Shown: piece after piece, positions 15,366 through 23,494 of the stretch
How positions within the stretch are numbered: position 1 is the first letter of the stretch
How the letters are laid out: each line of letters starts with the position of its first letter
Origin: JADLHS01 sp964553795
Lineage (GTDB): Bacteria > Verrucomicrobiota > Verrucomicrobiia > Limisphaerales > JADLHS01
Direction of reading: 5' to 3'
NCBI GenBank assembly: GCA_964553795.1
Contig: CAZKMR010000061.1
Span: forward strand, 1-26,913
DNA: 26,913 bases
The notes under the pieces: generated by a model
Seen by the model: only the letters and a program-made list of their open reading frames with translations
Told to the model about the DNA's origin: nothing
Database searches by the model: none
Made by a program: the position numbers and the translations under genes

Positions 15366-16187
15366 TCAAAAGAAGGGATTGTTCGCCTGCTCTTCTGCGA
15401 CCGTGGTCAACGGGCCATGCCCCGGCCCCAACAAGGTGTCCGGCGGCAACGTCAGAATCTCTGCCAGCACCTTTTGCCGCGCCACTTGCCACGAATCATT
15501 CCCCCGCCCCATCGAGCCCGCAAAGATCGCGTCGCCGACCAAAGCCACCATCGGCGCTTGATTCGGCCAGCCCGCCAGCACATACGTCACGCCATCCGCC
15601 GCGTGTCCGGGCGTTTCGCGATAGGTGATTCGGAGCGGACCGAGATTGGTTATTTCGCCAGAGCGCAACCGCTGTTCCGACGGCACATTTTTGGAGTTGC
15701 TGTGAACCTGCGCTTGCGGATGGGCCGCCCGAATCACGCCCAACGCGTGGACGTGGTCATGGTGCGAGTGCGTGATGAAAATATGCCGCAGTTGCAAGCG
15801 GTTCGCGGCGACGGTGTCGAGGATGACTTTGGCGTCGAATCCCGTGTCAAACAACGCCGCCTCGCCTGAGTTCACCTCCCAGACGAGATAGCAATTCACA
15901 GTCATGCCCTCACCTTCCGAGGTAAACATCCGCAACTGTTGCCAGGTGCTCAGATTCTTTTTCGCCGGCACCCATCCGTTCGCGATAGCTTCGAGCTTCG
16001 GGCCAGTCAGCCCGATGGTCTTCGCCAACATCACGAAGTTGGGACGTTTGGAAAACTGACCGGTTTCCTCAAGCGCGGAAAGTTCCGCCTCGGAGCAACC
16101 CGCAGCGGCAGCAGCTTTGGCGTGGGCAACACCAGACATCATTCGCGCCTTCCGAATGATATCGCCCAGATGGTCTTCAAGGTTCAT
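15366..16187 (-). CDS. HTH-domain plus metallo-beta-lactamase-fold hydrolase fusion
   Basis: A 273-residue protein. Residues 1-75 look like an XRE-type helix-turn-helix (LGDIIRKARMMSG, then AAAAAGCSEAELSALEETG, then 'PNFVMLAKTIGL'). Residues 80-273 are a glyoxalase-II-like MBL domain with H140-x-H142-x-D144-H145 (THSHHDH), His195 (TPGH), Asp219 (VGDA) and His257 (GPGH), which is a full two-metal ligand set. The ending 'LGPGHGPLTTV.EE..NNPF' is typical of hydroxyacylglutathione-hydrolase-like proteins. ATG 16187 (MNLEDHLGD) is chosen because upstream residues are unconserved. A DNA-binding domain on a thiolester-hydrolase-like enzyme is uncommon and may sense a metabolite. Probably in one unit with pilT, 57 bases away; substrate unknown. 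Confidence 0.8.
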   Translation of the reverse strand: MNLEDHLGDIIRKARMMSGVAHAKAAAAAGCSEAELSALEETGQFSKRPNFVMLAKTIGLTGPKLEAIANGWVPAKKNLSTWQQLRMFTSEGEGMTVNCYLVWEVNSGEAALFDTGFDAKVILDTVAANRLQLRHIFITHSHHDHVHALGVIRAAHPQAQVHSNSKNVPSEQRLRSGEITNLGPLRITYRETPGHAADGVTYVLAGWPNQAPMVALVGDAIFAGSMGRGNDSWQVARQKVLAEILTLPPDTLLGPGHGPLTTVAEEQANNPFF

Positions 16188-16235
16188 AACGCAACCTAGT
16201 GACCTCACCCCGATTCCCGCAAGTGTCAAGACACG

Positions 16236-16285
16236 AAAAAGGAGACGGAGCAACTTGCAATGGACGAGCAAGTCACCCCGCCTCC
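16236..16285 (-). terminator. Strong intrinsic terminator of the porin gene
   Basis: An 18-bp stem (16241-16258 with 16268-16285) has a 9-nt loop. On the minus-strand RNA every position pairs, four of them as G-U wobbles. It is followed by a UUUUU tract (16236-16240 on the plus strand is AAAAA). It lies 61 bases past the porin stop at 16347 and isolates the porin from the HTH-MBL gene. Confidence 0.85.
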
Positions 16286-16346
16286 CGTAACGATCATCGG
16301 AGGAACCAATGATCAAATGATCTCAATGCTACTATAACGCGATACC

Positions 16347-17543
16347 TTAGAACTGGTAGATGATGTTTCCAGTCAGTGAGAAGACTTCGCTGTCGGTCGG
16401 AGTGCCCGCCACCACGCCGCCAAACGGCTGACCACCGCTCAAAGCGCGGTCGCCACGGAATTCCAATCGGCTGATGACGTTCTGCCAGAGCGAGTAATCC
16501 GCCGTCACCGTCAATGAAATCAGCTTGTTGTTCGACCCGGGCTTGGCGACGTAGTACTGGCCGCTGTCACCCCAGCCGTAATCCACGCGGGTGTTGACTT
16601 TCAATTTCTCAGTCGCTTGCACGAGGAAATACGCCGCCAACGCACCGGCATCGGCGTCCTTGCCATTCGGCGGCACCGTGCCGGCCGTGGGAATGCCAGT
16701 GGTGTAGTCAAATGCGAAGCCCACCGCCACGGCGTCCACCGGCGTCGGCAAACTCAGACCAAGATAGTAATTCGCCTGATTGAATTGAGCCGTTGGAGTC
16801 GCTTTACCGCCGGTGTAACCCAAGGACAAGCTCGCCCCTTCCAGGAAGCCAAAGCTTTCCGGAGCTGTGAAGGTGATCATGCCCAAATACGCCTTCTCGG
16901 ATTCCGAGATGGCGGGACTGTACTTGGCGTCCACCGCATTATTGAAACCAGCCATGTTGCCGATGCCGGCCATCACGCTGATCATATCATTGATGCGGTA
17001 GCTGGCGGAAACACCGGTGTGCGCGGAGGATTCAATAAAGAAGCCATAGGAGCGGCTCCAGTTCGGGTTCTTATACGTATCATAGGCTTCGTAGCCGTTA
17101 TACGTGCCGAACTGGCCGACTTTGAAGTCAATGCCGTTGCCCACTGGAACGCGCAGGAGCACGACCGCCTCGTTGAAGGCAAAGTCACCCCCCGGACCAC
17201 CCATGAGAGAACGGGTACCGCGCTTGACGGCGCCCGGGCCCATCAACGTTTGCACGTTGAAACCGGCCGACCACTCGCTTTCATCAAGCGGCTTGGCGAA
17301 CGTGATACTCACCACGTTCAAATTGAAGCCGTCCTGGGTATCCGCCGCGTCATAAACGCGACCGGGCATGTTGGCGTGACCCGTACCAAAGGTCCAGGTG
17401 GCGGAAGTATCAACGTAGCCGCTGATGGTCGTTGAAGTAAGTTCGGCCTGGAGCGAACTGAGTTTTTCGTCTGCGTGGGTGACCGCCGGAATGCTGACCA
17501 AGCCTACTCCAAGGAGCACCTGTGTCCACTTGTTGATTTTCAT
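16347..17543 (-). CDS. Outer-membrane beta-barrel porin (BBP2-like), candidate urea porin
   Basis: A 398-residue protein with a signal peptide (about 1-24, cleavage after THA). The mature part alternates polar and hydrophobic residues in short strands (e.g. 'ISGYVDTSATWTFG', 'DFKVGQFGTYNGYEAYDTYKNPNWSRSYGF', 'KLKVNTRVDYGWG') and ends in a C-terminal phenylalanine (NIIYQF), the outer-membrane beta-barrel signature. Motifs resemble the BBP2 putative porin family. It diverges from urtA across 684 bases. Porins commonly accompany urt or amide uptake genes in Gram-negative bacteria, so a role in urea entry is reasonable, but it is inferred only from position. It has its own terminator. Confidence 0.82.
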   Translation of the reverse strand: MKINKWTQVLLGVGLVSIPAVTHADEKLSSLQAELTSTTISGYVDTSATWTFGTGHANMPGRVYDAADTQDGFNLNVVSITFAKPLDESEWSAGFNVQTLMGPGAVKRGTRSLMGGPGGDFAFNEAVVLLRVPVGNGIDFKVGQFGTYNGYEAYDTYKNPNWSRSYGFFIESSAHTGVSASYRINDMISVMAGIGNMAGFNNAVDAKYSPAISESEKAYLGMITFTAPESFGFLEGASLSLGYTGGKATPTAQFNQANYYLGLSLPTPVDAVAVGFAFDYTTGIPTAGTVPPNGKDADAGALAAYFLVQATEKLKVNTRVDYGWGDSGQYYVAKPGSNNKLISLTVTADYSLWQNVISRLEFRGDRALSGGQPFGGVVAGTPTDSEVFSLTGNIIYQF

Positions 17544-18227
17544 AGTTGTGTTGTTTTTTATCTCTGGATTCGTTGTGAGCTGTCAGTGCCTGGGTGCACG
17601 GACGTCGCTCCCCCTAGCACGAGTAATGCCCGCGGCGGAAAAATTTTCGCGTGCCTGCTCCGTTTCAAATCCCAGTCCATGGCTGACGTCGCCTCGGATT
17701 TACACGACGAACCCGCTCTCCAGCGGATTCGTCCGCAACAAGATTGGCGCGGATCACGCAACCAACCCAAGTGACAACGCATTTATTTTCGCGGGCGAAA
17801 ACTGCGTCGCAGCATTTCGCCACACTTCGATCCATCCGGGGAAAGTCGTTCTGAAGGTTGCTAGCCATGACTAACAATTCCGGGCAGCAAAAAAGTCTGT
17901 TAGAAGGGTCGATAACTTTTTCCCCCGTCACTGCCTCGCCTTGTCGCTCCGCTTTTCGCGCCGGCGCGGCGCTGTTCAAAATTGCTCTGGCTGGACGATT
18001 ATTCTGCCCACCCATGATTGCAATTACTGAATCGATTGATCACGGACACCATGAATGCCGTGCATTTTGCCGCGCTGACGGACCAAACCTTTCCCCTCGC
18101 ATATTCATGGCATAACCAGTGCTAAACGGGACGCACCAAACCTTGGCTTCGCGAACGACCTTGCGAAGCCAATCGGAAAACCAAAACCGTCACTCAGTTG
18201 CACGACACTTACGGAATCGCATCGCGC
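17544..18227. other. 684-base divergent intergenic region between porin and urtA
   Basis: No convincing gene is seen on either strand; open frames here have no family features. The region should hold the porin promoter (left) and the urt operon promoter (right). It was read for sigma-54 elements (GG-N10-GC), because urea uptake is often NtrC-controlled, and none with correct spacing was found; the nearest, CTGGACGATTATTCTGCC at about 17990, has 11 bases between GG and GC. The one clear structure is the inverted repeat at 18143-18172. Confidence 0.6.
18143..18172 (+). promoter_or_regulatory. Perfect 10-bp inverted repeat upstream of urtA
   Basis: TTGGCTTCGC (18143-18152) and GCGAAGCCAA (18163-18172) are perfectly complementary and separated by 10 bases. 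The centre is about 70 bases before the urtA ATG. There is no T-tract on the plus strand, so it is not a terminator for that direction. It may be an operator for a dimeric regulator or a 5'-UTR hairpin. Which of these cannot be decided by reading. Confidence 0.45.
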
Positions 18228-19481
18228 ATGAAAAAAACATCCCTGTCTCTGTTCAAAAAACTGTTGCCTGTGGCCGCGCTCGCCACGTCCCTGACCTTCT
18301 CAGCCTCCGCGGCTGACACGGTGAAAGTCGGCGTGTTGCATTCACTCAGCGGCACCATGGCCATCAGCGAAACGTCGCTCAAAGACGTTCTCCTGTTCAC
18401 CTTTGATGAAATCAACAAAGGCGGCGGTCTGAAAGTTGGTGGAAAAAATTACATGATCGAGCCCGTCGTCGTGGACCCTGCGTCGAACTGGCCGCTCTTC
18501 GCTGAAAAAGCGGAACAATTACTCGTCAAGGACAAGGTCGCCGTCGTCTTCGGTTGCTGGACCTCAGTCAGCCGCAAGTCCGTGTTGCCCGTGTTTGAGC
18601 GCAATAACGGGATACTCTTTTACCCGGTGCAATATGAAGGTGAAGAATTGTCCCAGAACATTTTTTACACTGCCGAAGCGGTGAATCAACAAGCCATCCC
18701 GCCCGTGGATTACATGCTCGCGGAAGGCAAAAAGAAGTTCTACCTCCTCGGTTCGGACTACGTTTATCCGCGCACCACGAACAAGATTCTCAAACAGTAT
18801 CTCAAGATGAAGGGTATTCCCGACGAGGACATCATTGAGATCTACACTCCCTTTGGTCACACGGACTACCAAACCATCGTCGCCGCCATCAAGACGTTCG
18901 CGGCGGGCGGCAAGGCCTGTGTGATCAGCACGCTTAACGGCGACACGAACATTCCGTTCTTCAAGGAATTCGCCAACGCCGGCCTCACCTCCGAAAATTG
19001 CCCGGTCGTTTCCTTCTCGATTTCAGAAGATGAATTCCGCGGTCTGCCGGCGAAACAACTCGCCGGTCATCTCGGTTGCTGGACCTACTTCATGTCGCTC
19101 AAGACCCCGGAAAACGACAAGTTCGTGAAAGACTTCCTCGCCTGGGTCAAAGATCCGAAGGTCACCGGCGTGGATTACAAGGTCACCGGCGTTGACCCGA
19201 AAGGCCGCGTCACCTGCAGTCCGATGAACCTCTCCCGCATTGGCGTCAACCTCTGGAAGCAAGCCGTCGAAAAAGCCGACTCGTTCGAGGTGGACAAAGT
19301 CCGCGCCGCGCTCATCGGTCAGAAGTTCAAAGGCCCGGCCGGCGAAGTGACCATGCAGGGCAATCACCACCTGGTGAACAATGTGTTCATCGGGGAAACG
19401 CTGCCGACCGGCCAGTTCAAGGTCATCAAGACCTTCAACGCGGTGGCCGGCGAACCCTTCAGCGAGAAGTTCCTGAAATAA
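18228..19481 (+). CDS. urtA: Urea ABC transporter substrate-binding protein UrtA
   Basis: A 417-residue periplasmic binding protein. Residues 1-28 form a signal peptide (MKKTSLSLFKKLLPVAALA, cleavage at SASA-AD). The mature start 'DTVKVGVLHSLSGTMAISETSLKD' is characteristic of UrtA. Other family blocks are 'VFGCWTSVSRKSVLPVFE', 'LFYPVQYEGEE', 'YLLGSDYVYPRTTN', and 'PVVSFSISEDE'. UrtA captures urea (or short amides) for UrtBC. ATG 18228 starts the signal peptide; an in-frame TTG at 18198 would only add residues before it. Near the C-terminus a 7-residue unit is repeated in tandem (KVTGVDY then KVTGVDP, 19158-19199). It heads the operon and is followed by a terminator-like hairpin, as expected for a highly expressed binding protein. 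Confidence 0.96.
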   Translation: MKKTSLSLFKKLLPVAALATSLTFSASAADTVKVGVLHSLSGTMAISETSLKDVLLFTFDEINKGGGLKVGGKNYMIEPVVVDPASNWPLFAEKAEQLLVKDKVAVVFGCWTSVSRKSVLPVFERNNGILFYPVQYEGEELSQNIFYTAEAVNQQAIPPVDYMLAEGKKKFYLLGSDYVYPRTTNKILKQYLKMKGIPDEDIIEIYTPFGHTDYQTIVAAIKTFAAGGKACVISTLNGDTNIPFFKEFANAGLTSENCPVVSFSISEDEFRGLPAKQLAGHLGCWTYFMSLKTPENDKFVKDFLAWVKDPKVTGVDYKVTGVDPKGRVTCSPMNLSRIGVNLWKQAVEKADSFEVDKVRAALIGQKFKGPAGEVTMQGNHHLVNNVFIGETLPTGQFKVIKTFNAVAGEPFSEKFLK

Positions 19482-19498
19482 GTCGCGCCCGATTTCAC

Positions 19499-19529
19499 GG
19501 AGGCGGGTCGGCCAGACCCGCCTCCTTTT
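19499..19529 (+). terminator. Terminator/attenuator hairpin between urtA and urtB
   Basis: A perfect 11-bp GC-rich stem, GGAGGCGGGTC (19499-19509) with GACCCGCCTCC (19515-19525), has a 5-nt loop and is followed by TTTT (19526-19529). It fills the 53-base gap between urtA and urtB. It probably terminates or processes most transcripts, leaving more urtA than urtBCDE message. The T-run is short, so partial read-through is likely. Confidence 0.75.
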
Positions 19530-19534
19530 CCTGA

Positions 19535-21271
19535 ATGGACATGGCACAAATCCTTAAGAAACTCCTCTTTCTCCATCTCGTTGTCCTGTTTGCCACTGGC
19601 GTTGCCAGCGGCCAGACGACGAACCAGTTCCGCCAGCTTCTCGCGCAAGCGGTCATCACGGAGGACGCCGACGCGCAAATTGAACTGGTCAATCGATTGG
19701 TTGACAGCACCGACGACCTCGTGGCTCGCGGCCTGGCCGCGTGGCGGCTAAGTGAGCTTTACCTCCTGACTAAAGAGGACGAGACGAAAATTCCGTTCCT
19801 GCTCGATCCACAGCAGGACAGCGAAGGCCGCGCGAAAGGCATTGGCATCGCCGACGGAAAATTTCTCGTCGGCGCGGACGGCAAACCCCTGCTGTTTCTT
19901 GCCTCCGAACTCACGCCGGCGGATAACTCGTCCAAGCTGCGCCGCGCCATCAAGACCACGCTCGATCTCTTTGCCATTGGCAATCCCATGCCCCGGATGC
20001 GACGCGACGCGATCGTCAAACTGGGCCAGGAACAAAACGCCGAGTATTTGCCCCATTTCGAAGCCCGCCTCAAAGTGGAAACCGACGGCGAGGTAAAGCG
20101 CGCGCTGGACGAAGCCATCCAGTTGACCCAAGTGGCGAACGAGGACGCCGCCGTTCGCAATCCTGCCATCGCCGCACTCGGTGAAATGAACTCCATCAAC
20201 GCGCTCCATTTCCTCAAGCAACTTCAGACCACGGTCAAAAAGAACCCCGCCAAGTTTGGCGATCAAACCGCCCCGACGCTCGCTGCGGCCATCGTCAAAA
20301 TTGAAAATCATCTTTGGTGGGGCAATGTCGTGGGCACCGCCTTTCGCGGCCTCAGCCTCGCGTCCGTGTTGCTGATTGCGGCCCTCGGGCTTGCCATCAC
20401 TTTCGGCCTGATGGGCGTCATCAACATGGCCCACGGCGAAGTCATGGCCGTCGGTTCGTACACGGCATTCATGGTGCAAGGCATCTTCGGCACCGGCCTG
20501 ATGTTTTCGCTGTTCGGCAATCCGATTTCCATCAAGGGATTTGGCCTCACGGGCGGCGGTTTCGATGCCTATTTCGTCGTCGCCCTGGTCGCCTCGTTCA
20601 TCACCGCGGCACTCGTCGGACTCGCATTGGAACGCGGCATCATCCGTTTCCTCTACAAACGGCCGCTCGAATCACTGCTCGCCACGTGGGGCGTGAGTCT
20701 GGTGTTGCAACAAATCTTCCGGCACACGTTCGGCGCGGCGAATGTGCAGGTGGATTCCCCTTCCTTTCTCAGTGGCAGCTTCAATTACAACGGCTCGCCC
20801 ATCGGCTTTAATCGCATCTTCGTCATTGGCTTCGCCATCGCCATTGTTTACGGAACGTATTTGTTGCTGACCAAAACCTCGCTCGGCTTGCAGATCCGTG
20901 CCGTGATGCAAAATCGCAACATGGCCTCATGCGTCGGCGTGCGCACGGATCGCGTGAACATGATGACTTTCGCGCTCGGTTCGGGGCTGGCCGGCATGGC
21001 CGGATGCTGTATGTCCCAGATCGCCAACGTCGGGCCGAGCCTCGGTCAGAGCTACATCGTGGATTGCTTCATGATTGTGGTGCTTGGCGGCGTCGGAAAC
21101 ATCGTCGGCACGGTCACCGCTTCGCTCGGCGTCGGCGTGACCAACCAGATTCTCGAACCGTGGCTGGGCGCGGTGCTCGGCAAAATTATTGTGCTGGCCG
21201 CCATCATTCTGTTCCTGCAGTGGCGCCCCGCCGGAATCTTCGTCACCAAAAGCCGCAGCCTCGACTCATGA
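19535..21271 (+). CDS. urtB: Urea ABC transporter permease UrtB
   Basis: A 578-residue inner-membrane permease of the LivH type. After a signal sequence (about 1-26, LKKLLFLHLVVLFATGVASG) it has a long helical extracytoplasmic domain (about 27-260, with HEAT-like repeats such as 'RRDAIVKLGQEQNAEYLPHFEARL' and 'NPAIAALGEMNSINALHFLKQL'), which is the known UrtB extension. The permease core follows: 'AITFGLMGVINMAHGEVMAVGSY' with the INxAHG motif, 'LLATWGVSLVLQQ', and 'FMIVVLGGVGNIVGTVTAS'. It pairs with UrtC to form the channel. ATG 19535 begins the signal sequence; a second ATG lies two codons on. Its stop overlaps the urtC start (ATGA). Confidence 0.96.
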   Translation: MDMAQILKKLLFLHLVVLFATGVASGQTTNQFRQLLAQAVITEDADAQIELVNRLVDSTDDLVARGLAAWRLSELYLLTKEDETKIPFLLDPQQDSEGRAKGIGIADGKFLVGADGKPLLFLASELTPADNSSKLRRAIKTTLDLFAIGNPMPRMRRDAIVKLGQEQNAEYLPHFEARLKVETDGEVKRALDEAIQLTQVANEDAAVRNPAIAALGEMNSINALHFLKQLQTTVKKNPAKFGDQTAPTLAAAIVKIENHLWWGNVVGTAFRGLSLASVLLIAALGLAITFGLMGVINMAHGEVMAVGSYTAFMVQGIFGTGLMFSLFGNPISIKGFGLTGGGFDAYFVVALVASFITAALVGLALERGIIRFLYKRPLESLLATWGVSLVLQQIFRHTFGAANVQVDSPSFLSGSFNYNGSPIGFNRIFVIGFAIAIVYGTYLLLTKTSLGLQIRAVMQNRNMASCVGVRTDRVNMMTFALGSGLAGMAGCCMSQIANVGPSLGQSYIVDCFMIVVLGGVGNIVGTVTASLGVGVTNQILEPWLGAVLGKIIVLAAIILFLQWRPAGIFVTKSRSLDS

Positions 21272-22449
21272 CCAAAGCCTTTCCCAAACGCGAATGGCTC
21301 ATCATCGGCGGGCTCGCCCTCATCGGCCTGATCGTGTTGCCGTGTCTCAACGCCTTCACCTCGCCCGAGAGCGCGCTTCACGTCAGCACTTTTTCGCTGA
21401 GTCTGTATGGAAAATATCTCACCTACGCCGTGCTCGCGCTCGGCATCAATTTGCTCTGGGGTTACACGGGCATTCTGAGTCTCGGCCAATGTCTCTTCTT
21501 CTCGCTCGGCGGCTATGCGCTCGGCATGAATCTCATGCTCATGATCGGCAAACTCGGCCAATACAAAGCCGACATCCCCGACTTCATGGTGTTCCTCGAA
21601 TATCCCGCCAAATACCCGGAAACCGGCGGTCTGCCTCCGCATTGGATTCCCTTCAAACACTTCGGATTCGCCGCGTTGATGGTGGTCGTGGTTCCGGCTG
21701 TAGTCGCCTACATCTTCGGCTGGCTCGCATTCCGCTCCCGCATCAAGGGCGTTTACTTTTCGATTCTCAGCCAGGCGCTCACTTACGCGGCGTGTCTGAT
21801 GTTTTTCCGCAACGACTTTACCTTCGGCGGCAACAACGGTCTCACCGATTTCAAAACCATTCTCGGCTTCGACGTCAATGCCGACGCCACCAAACGCGCG
21901 CTCTACATTTGTTCCGGCGTCCTGCTACTGCTCACGTATCTGTTCTGTCGTTGGCTCACTTCCACCAAGTTCGGCCTGATTCAACGCGCCATCCGCGACT
22001 CCGAAAATCGCGTGCTGTTCTCCGGTTACGCCACGGCAAATTTCAAGCTGTTTGTCTTCGTAATCGCTGCCGTTATTTCCGGCCTCGGCGGGGCGTTGTT
22101 CGTTCCCCAGGTCGGCATCATCAACCCCAGCGAAATGTCACCGGATAAATCGCTCGAAGCCGTCGTATGGGTCGCCGTCGGCGGCCGCGGCAACATGCTC
22201 GGCCCCATTATCGGCGCCATCGGCATCAACGGACTCAAGAGCTACGCCACACATGCGTTCGCTGAACAGTGGCCGTACCTCATCGGTTTCCTGTTCATCT
22301 TTGTAACCATTTTCATGCCCAAAGGAATCATCGGATTGCCGGCGCAATTTCGGGACATCAAACGACGCCTGACCAAACGCAAAGAAACCGCCGCGACGCC
22401 TGCCACCGAAGCGGCCTCCGCCACGCTCAACGGAGGCAGTGGAAAATGA
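21268..22449 (+). CDS. urtC: Urea ABC transporter permease UrtC
   Basis: A 393-residue LivM-type permease with about 9-10 helices: 'LTYAVLALGINLLWGYTGILSLGQCLFFSLGGYALGMNLM' (the LivM signature), 'SRIKGVYFSILSQALTYA', 'FGGNNGLTDF', 'RAIRDSENRVLFSGYATANFKLFVFVIAA' and 'EAVVWVAVGGRGNMLGPIIGA'. ATG 21268 is chosen because it overlaps the urtB stop in ATGA and starts directly before the first helix; the frame is open farther upstream but only within urtB. The Ala/Thr-rich tail (about 370-393, TAATPATEAASAT) is a hydrophilic extension. The stop overlaps urtD in the same way, indicating tight coupling. Confidence 0.96.
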   Translation: MTKAFPKREWLIIGGLALIGLIVLPCLNAFTSPESALHVSTFSLSLYGKYLTYAVLALGINLLWGYTGILSLGQCLFFSLGGYALGMNLMLMIGKLGQYKADIPDFMVFLEYPAKYPETGGLPPHWIPFKHFGFAALMVVVVPAVVAYIFGWLAFRSRIKGVYFSILSQALTYAACLMFFRNDFTFGGNNGLTDFKTILGFDVNADATKRALYICSGVLLLLTYLFCRWLTSTKFGLIQRAIRDSENRVLFSGYATANFKLFVFVIAAVISGLGGALFVPQVGIINPSEMSPDKSLEAVVWVAVGGRGNMLGPIIGAIGINGLKSYATHAFAEQWPYLIGFLFIFVTIFMPKGIIGLPAQFRDIKRRLTKRKETAATPATEAASATLNGGSGK

Positions 22450-23240
22450 CTGCCACCGCTCCCTCGGATTCCCGGGCACTCGCGCACTCGAAAGATTTCA
22501 TCCTACTGCTCGAGGGCGTGAACAAAGCATTCGACGGGTTCAAAGCCATCACGGATTTGAATTTCTATCTCGATGCAGGCGAGTTGCGCGTCATCATCGG
22601 TCCCAATGGCGCGGGCAAAAGCACGATGCTCGACATCATTACCGGCCGCACCCGTCCCGACATCGGCAAGGTCGAGTTTGGCCGCGACACCGACCTGACC
22701 CGGCTGAATGAGTATCAGATCAACCGCCTCGGTATCGGACGTAAATTCCAGACTCCGTCAGTGTATGTGGATCACACCGTGTTCGAGAACATCTGGCTTT
22801 CGCTCGAAGGCAGTCGGACGGTGTGGAGCACGTTGTTTTCCAAAATCACCGCAACGCAAAAAGATCGCATTCATGACGTCTTAAAGACCGTCGGGCTCAC
22901 CGATAAAGCTGAGTGGAAAGCGGGCTTATTGTCGCACGGTCAAAAGCAGTGGCTCGAAATCGGCATGCTGCTCGCGCAAAATCCGAAAGTTCTGCTCGTG
23001 GACGAACCCGCCGCCGGCATGACGGACGAGGAAACCCACAAGACCGGTGAACTGCTCCACAGCCTCGAAGGCAAACACAGCATCGTGGTCATCGAACACG
23101 ACATGACCTTTGTCCGTCAGCTCGCCCGCAAAGTCACCGTGCTGCATCAGGGCCACGTCCTTTGCGAAGGGAGCGTGGACGAAGTGCAAAACAACGAACG
23201 CGTCATCGAGGTTTATCTCGGCCGGAAGAAAAAAGCTTAA
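22446..23240 (+). CDS. urtD: Urea ABC transporter ATPase UrtD
   Basis: A 264-residue LivG-type ATPase. Walker A is GPNGAGKST (52-60), then 'RKFQTPSVYVDHTVFENI' (Q-loop region, 99-116), signature LSHGQKQWLEIGM (162-174), Walker B VLLVDEPAAGM (182-192) and the H-loop VIEHDM (215-220). 'LSHGQKQW' rather than 'LSGGQ' is the usual UrtD signature. It energises UrtBC together with UrtE. ATG 22446 overlaps the urtC stop (ATGA) and adds a short N-terminal tail. The C-terminal stop TAA is the first part of the repeat that begins at 23237, so the last codons run straight into that element. Confidence 0.96.
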   Translation: MTATAPSDSRALAHSKDFILLLEGVNKAFDGFKAITDLNFYLDAGELRVIIGPNGAGKSTMLDIITGRTRPDIGKVEFGRDTDLTRLNEYQINRLGIGRKFQTPSVYVDHTVFENIWLSLEGSRTVWSTLFSKITATQKDRIHDVLKTVGLTDKAEWKAGLLSHGQKQWLEIGMLLAQNPKVLLVDEPAAGMTDEETHKTGELLHSLEGKHSIVVIEHDMTFVRQLARKVTVLHQGHVLCEGSVDEVQNNERVIEVYLGRKKKA

Positions 23241-23487
23241 CCACGAATGGACACAGATAAACATGGATGGAATTTCACCTTGTCTGTCGCGTCATGGACT
23301 GCGGCGGGAAGCGCAGCGCCACGCCGCTTTTCGCGCGCAAGAAGTCTCTTGTTCAGTATTATAAAATCCGCCCGCCCGAAAGCGCCGTCGTCGCTGCGCT
23401 CTGACGGCGCAGTCCAAAAACCACAATCGCCCACACGCATCGCAGGCACGTCTCTGCTCTGTGTCCATCCGTGTCCATCCGTGGTTA
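23237..23487. repeat. Composite inverted repeat A between urtD and urtE
   Basis: The ends are TTAACCACGAATGGACACA (23237-23255, continuing to 23269) and, inverted, TGTCCATCCGTGGTTAA (about 23461-23487). Within them lie two inverted, imperfect core arms that start TGGACTGCGGCGGGAAGCGC (from 23295) and end GCGCAGTCCA (to 23416). Each arm carries a GCGCAGCG block and a GCTTTTCGCG/CGCCCGAAAGC block. The rest (about 23340-23365) is AT-richer spacer. No gene is present. The same architecture recurs at 25093-25394. The urtD stop codon (23238-23240) lies within the left end. On RNA it would make a large hairpin between the two ATPase genes. Confidence 0.8.
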
Positions 23488-23494
23488 AACTTCC

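Noticed and set aside
16617..17435. Plus-strand open frame opposite the porin
   Set aside because: Shadow of a signal-peptide-bearing beta-barrel gene; no coding features of its own.
17425..17874. Open frames between porin and urtA
   Set aside because: No homology-like features, and they overlap the porin start. The region is better explained as a divergent regulatory region.
17987..18008. Possible sigma-54 promoter (GGACGATTATTCTGC)
   Set aside because: The GG to GC distance is 11, not 10, and the T-rich -12 context is poor.
20929..21267. Upstream extension of urtC
   Set aside because: The frame is open but overlaps conserved urtB sequence. The ATGA overlap at 21268 and the hydrophobic start settle the start codon.
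23270..23458. A transposase fragment inside repeat A
   Set aside because: All frames between the repeat ends are short and interrupted and show no DDE or HUH motif; the element appears non-coding.
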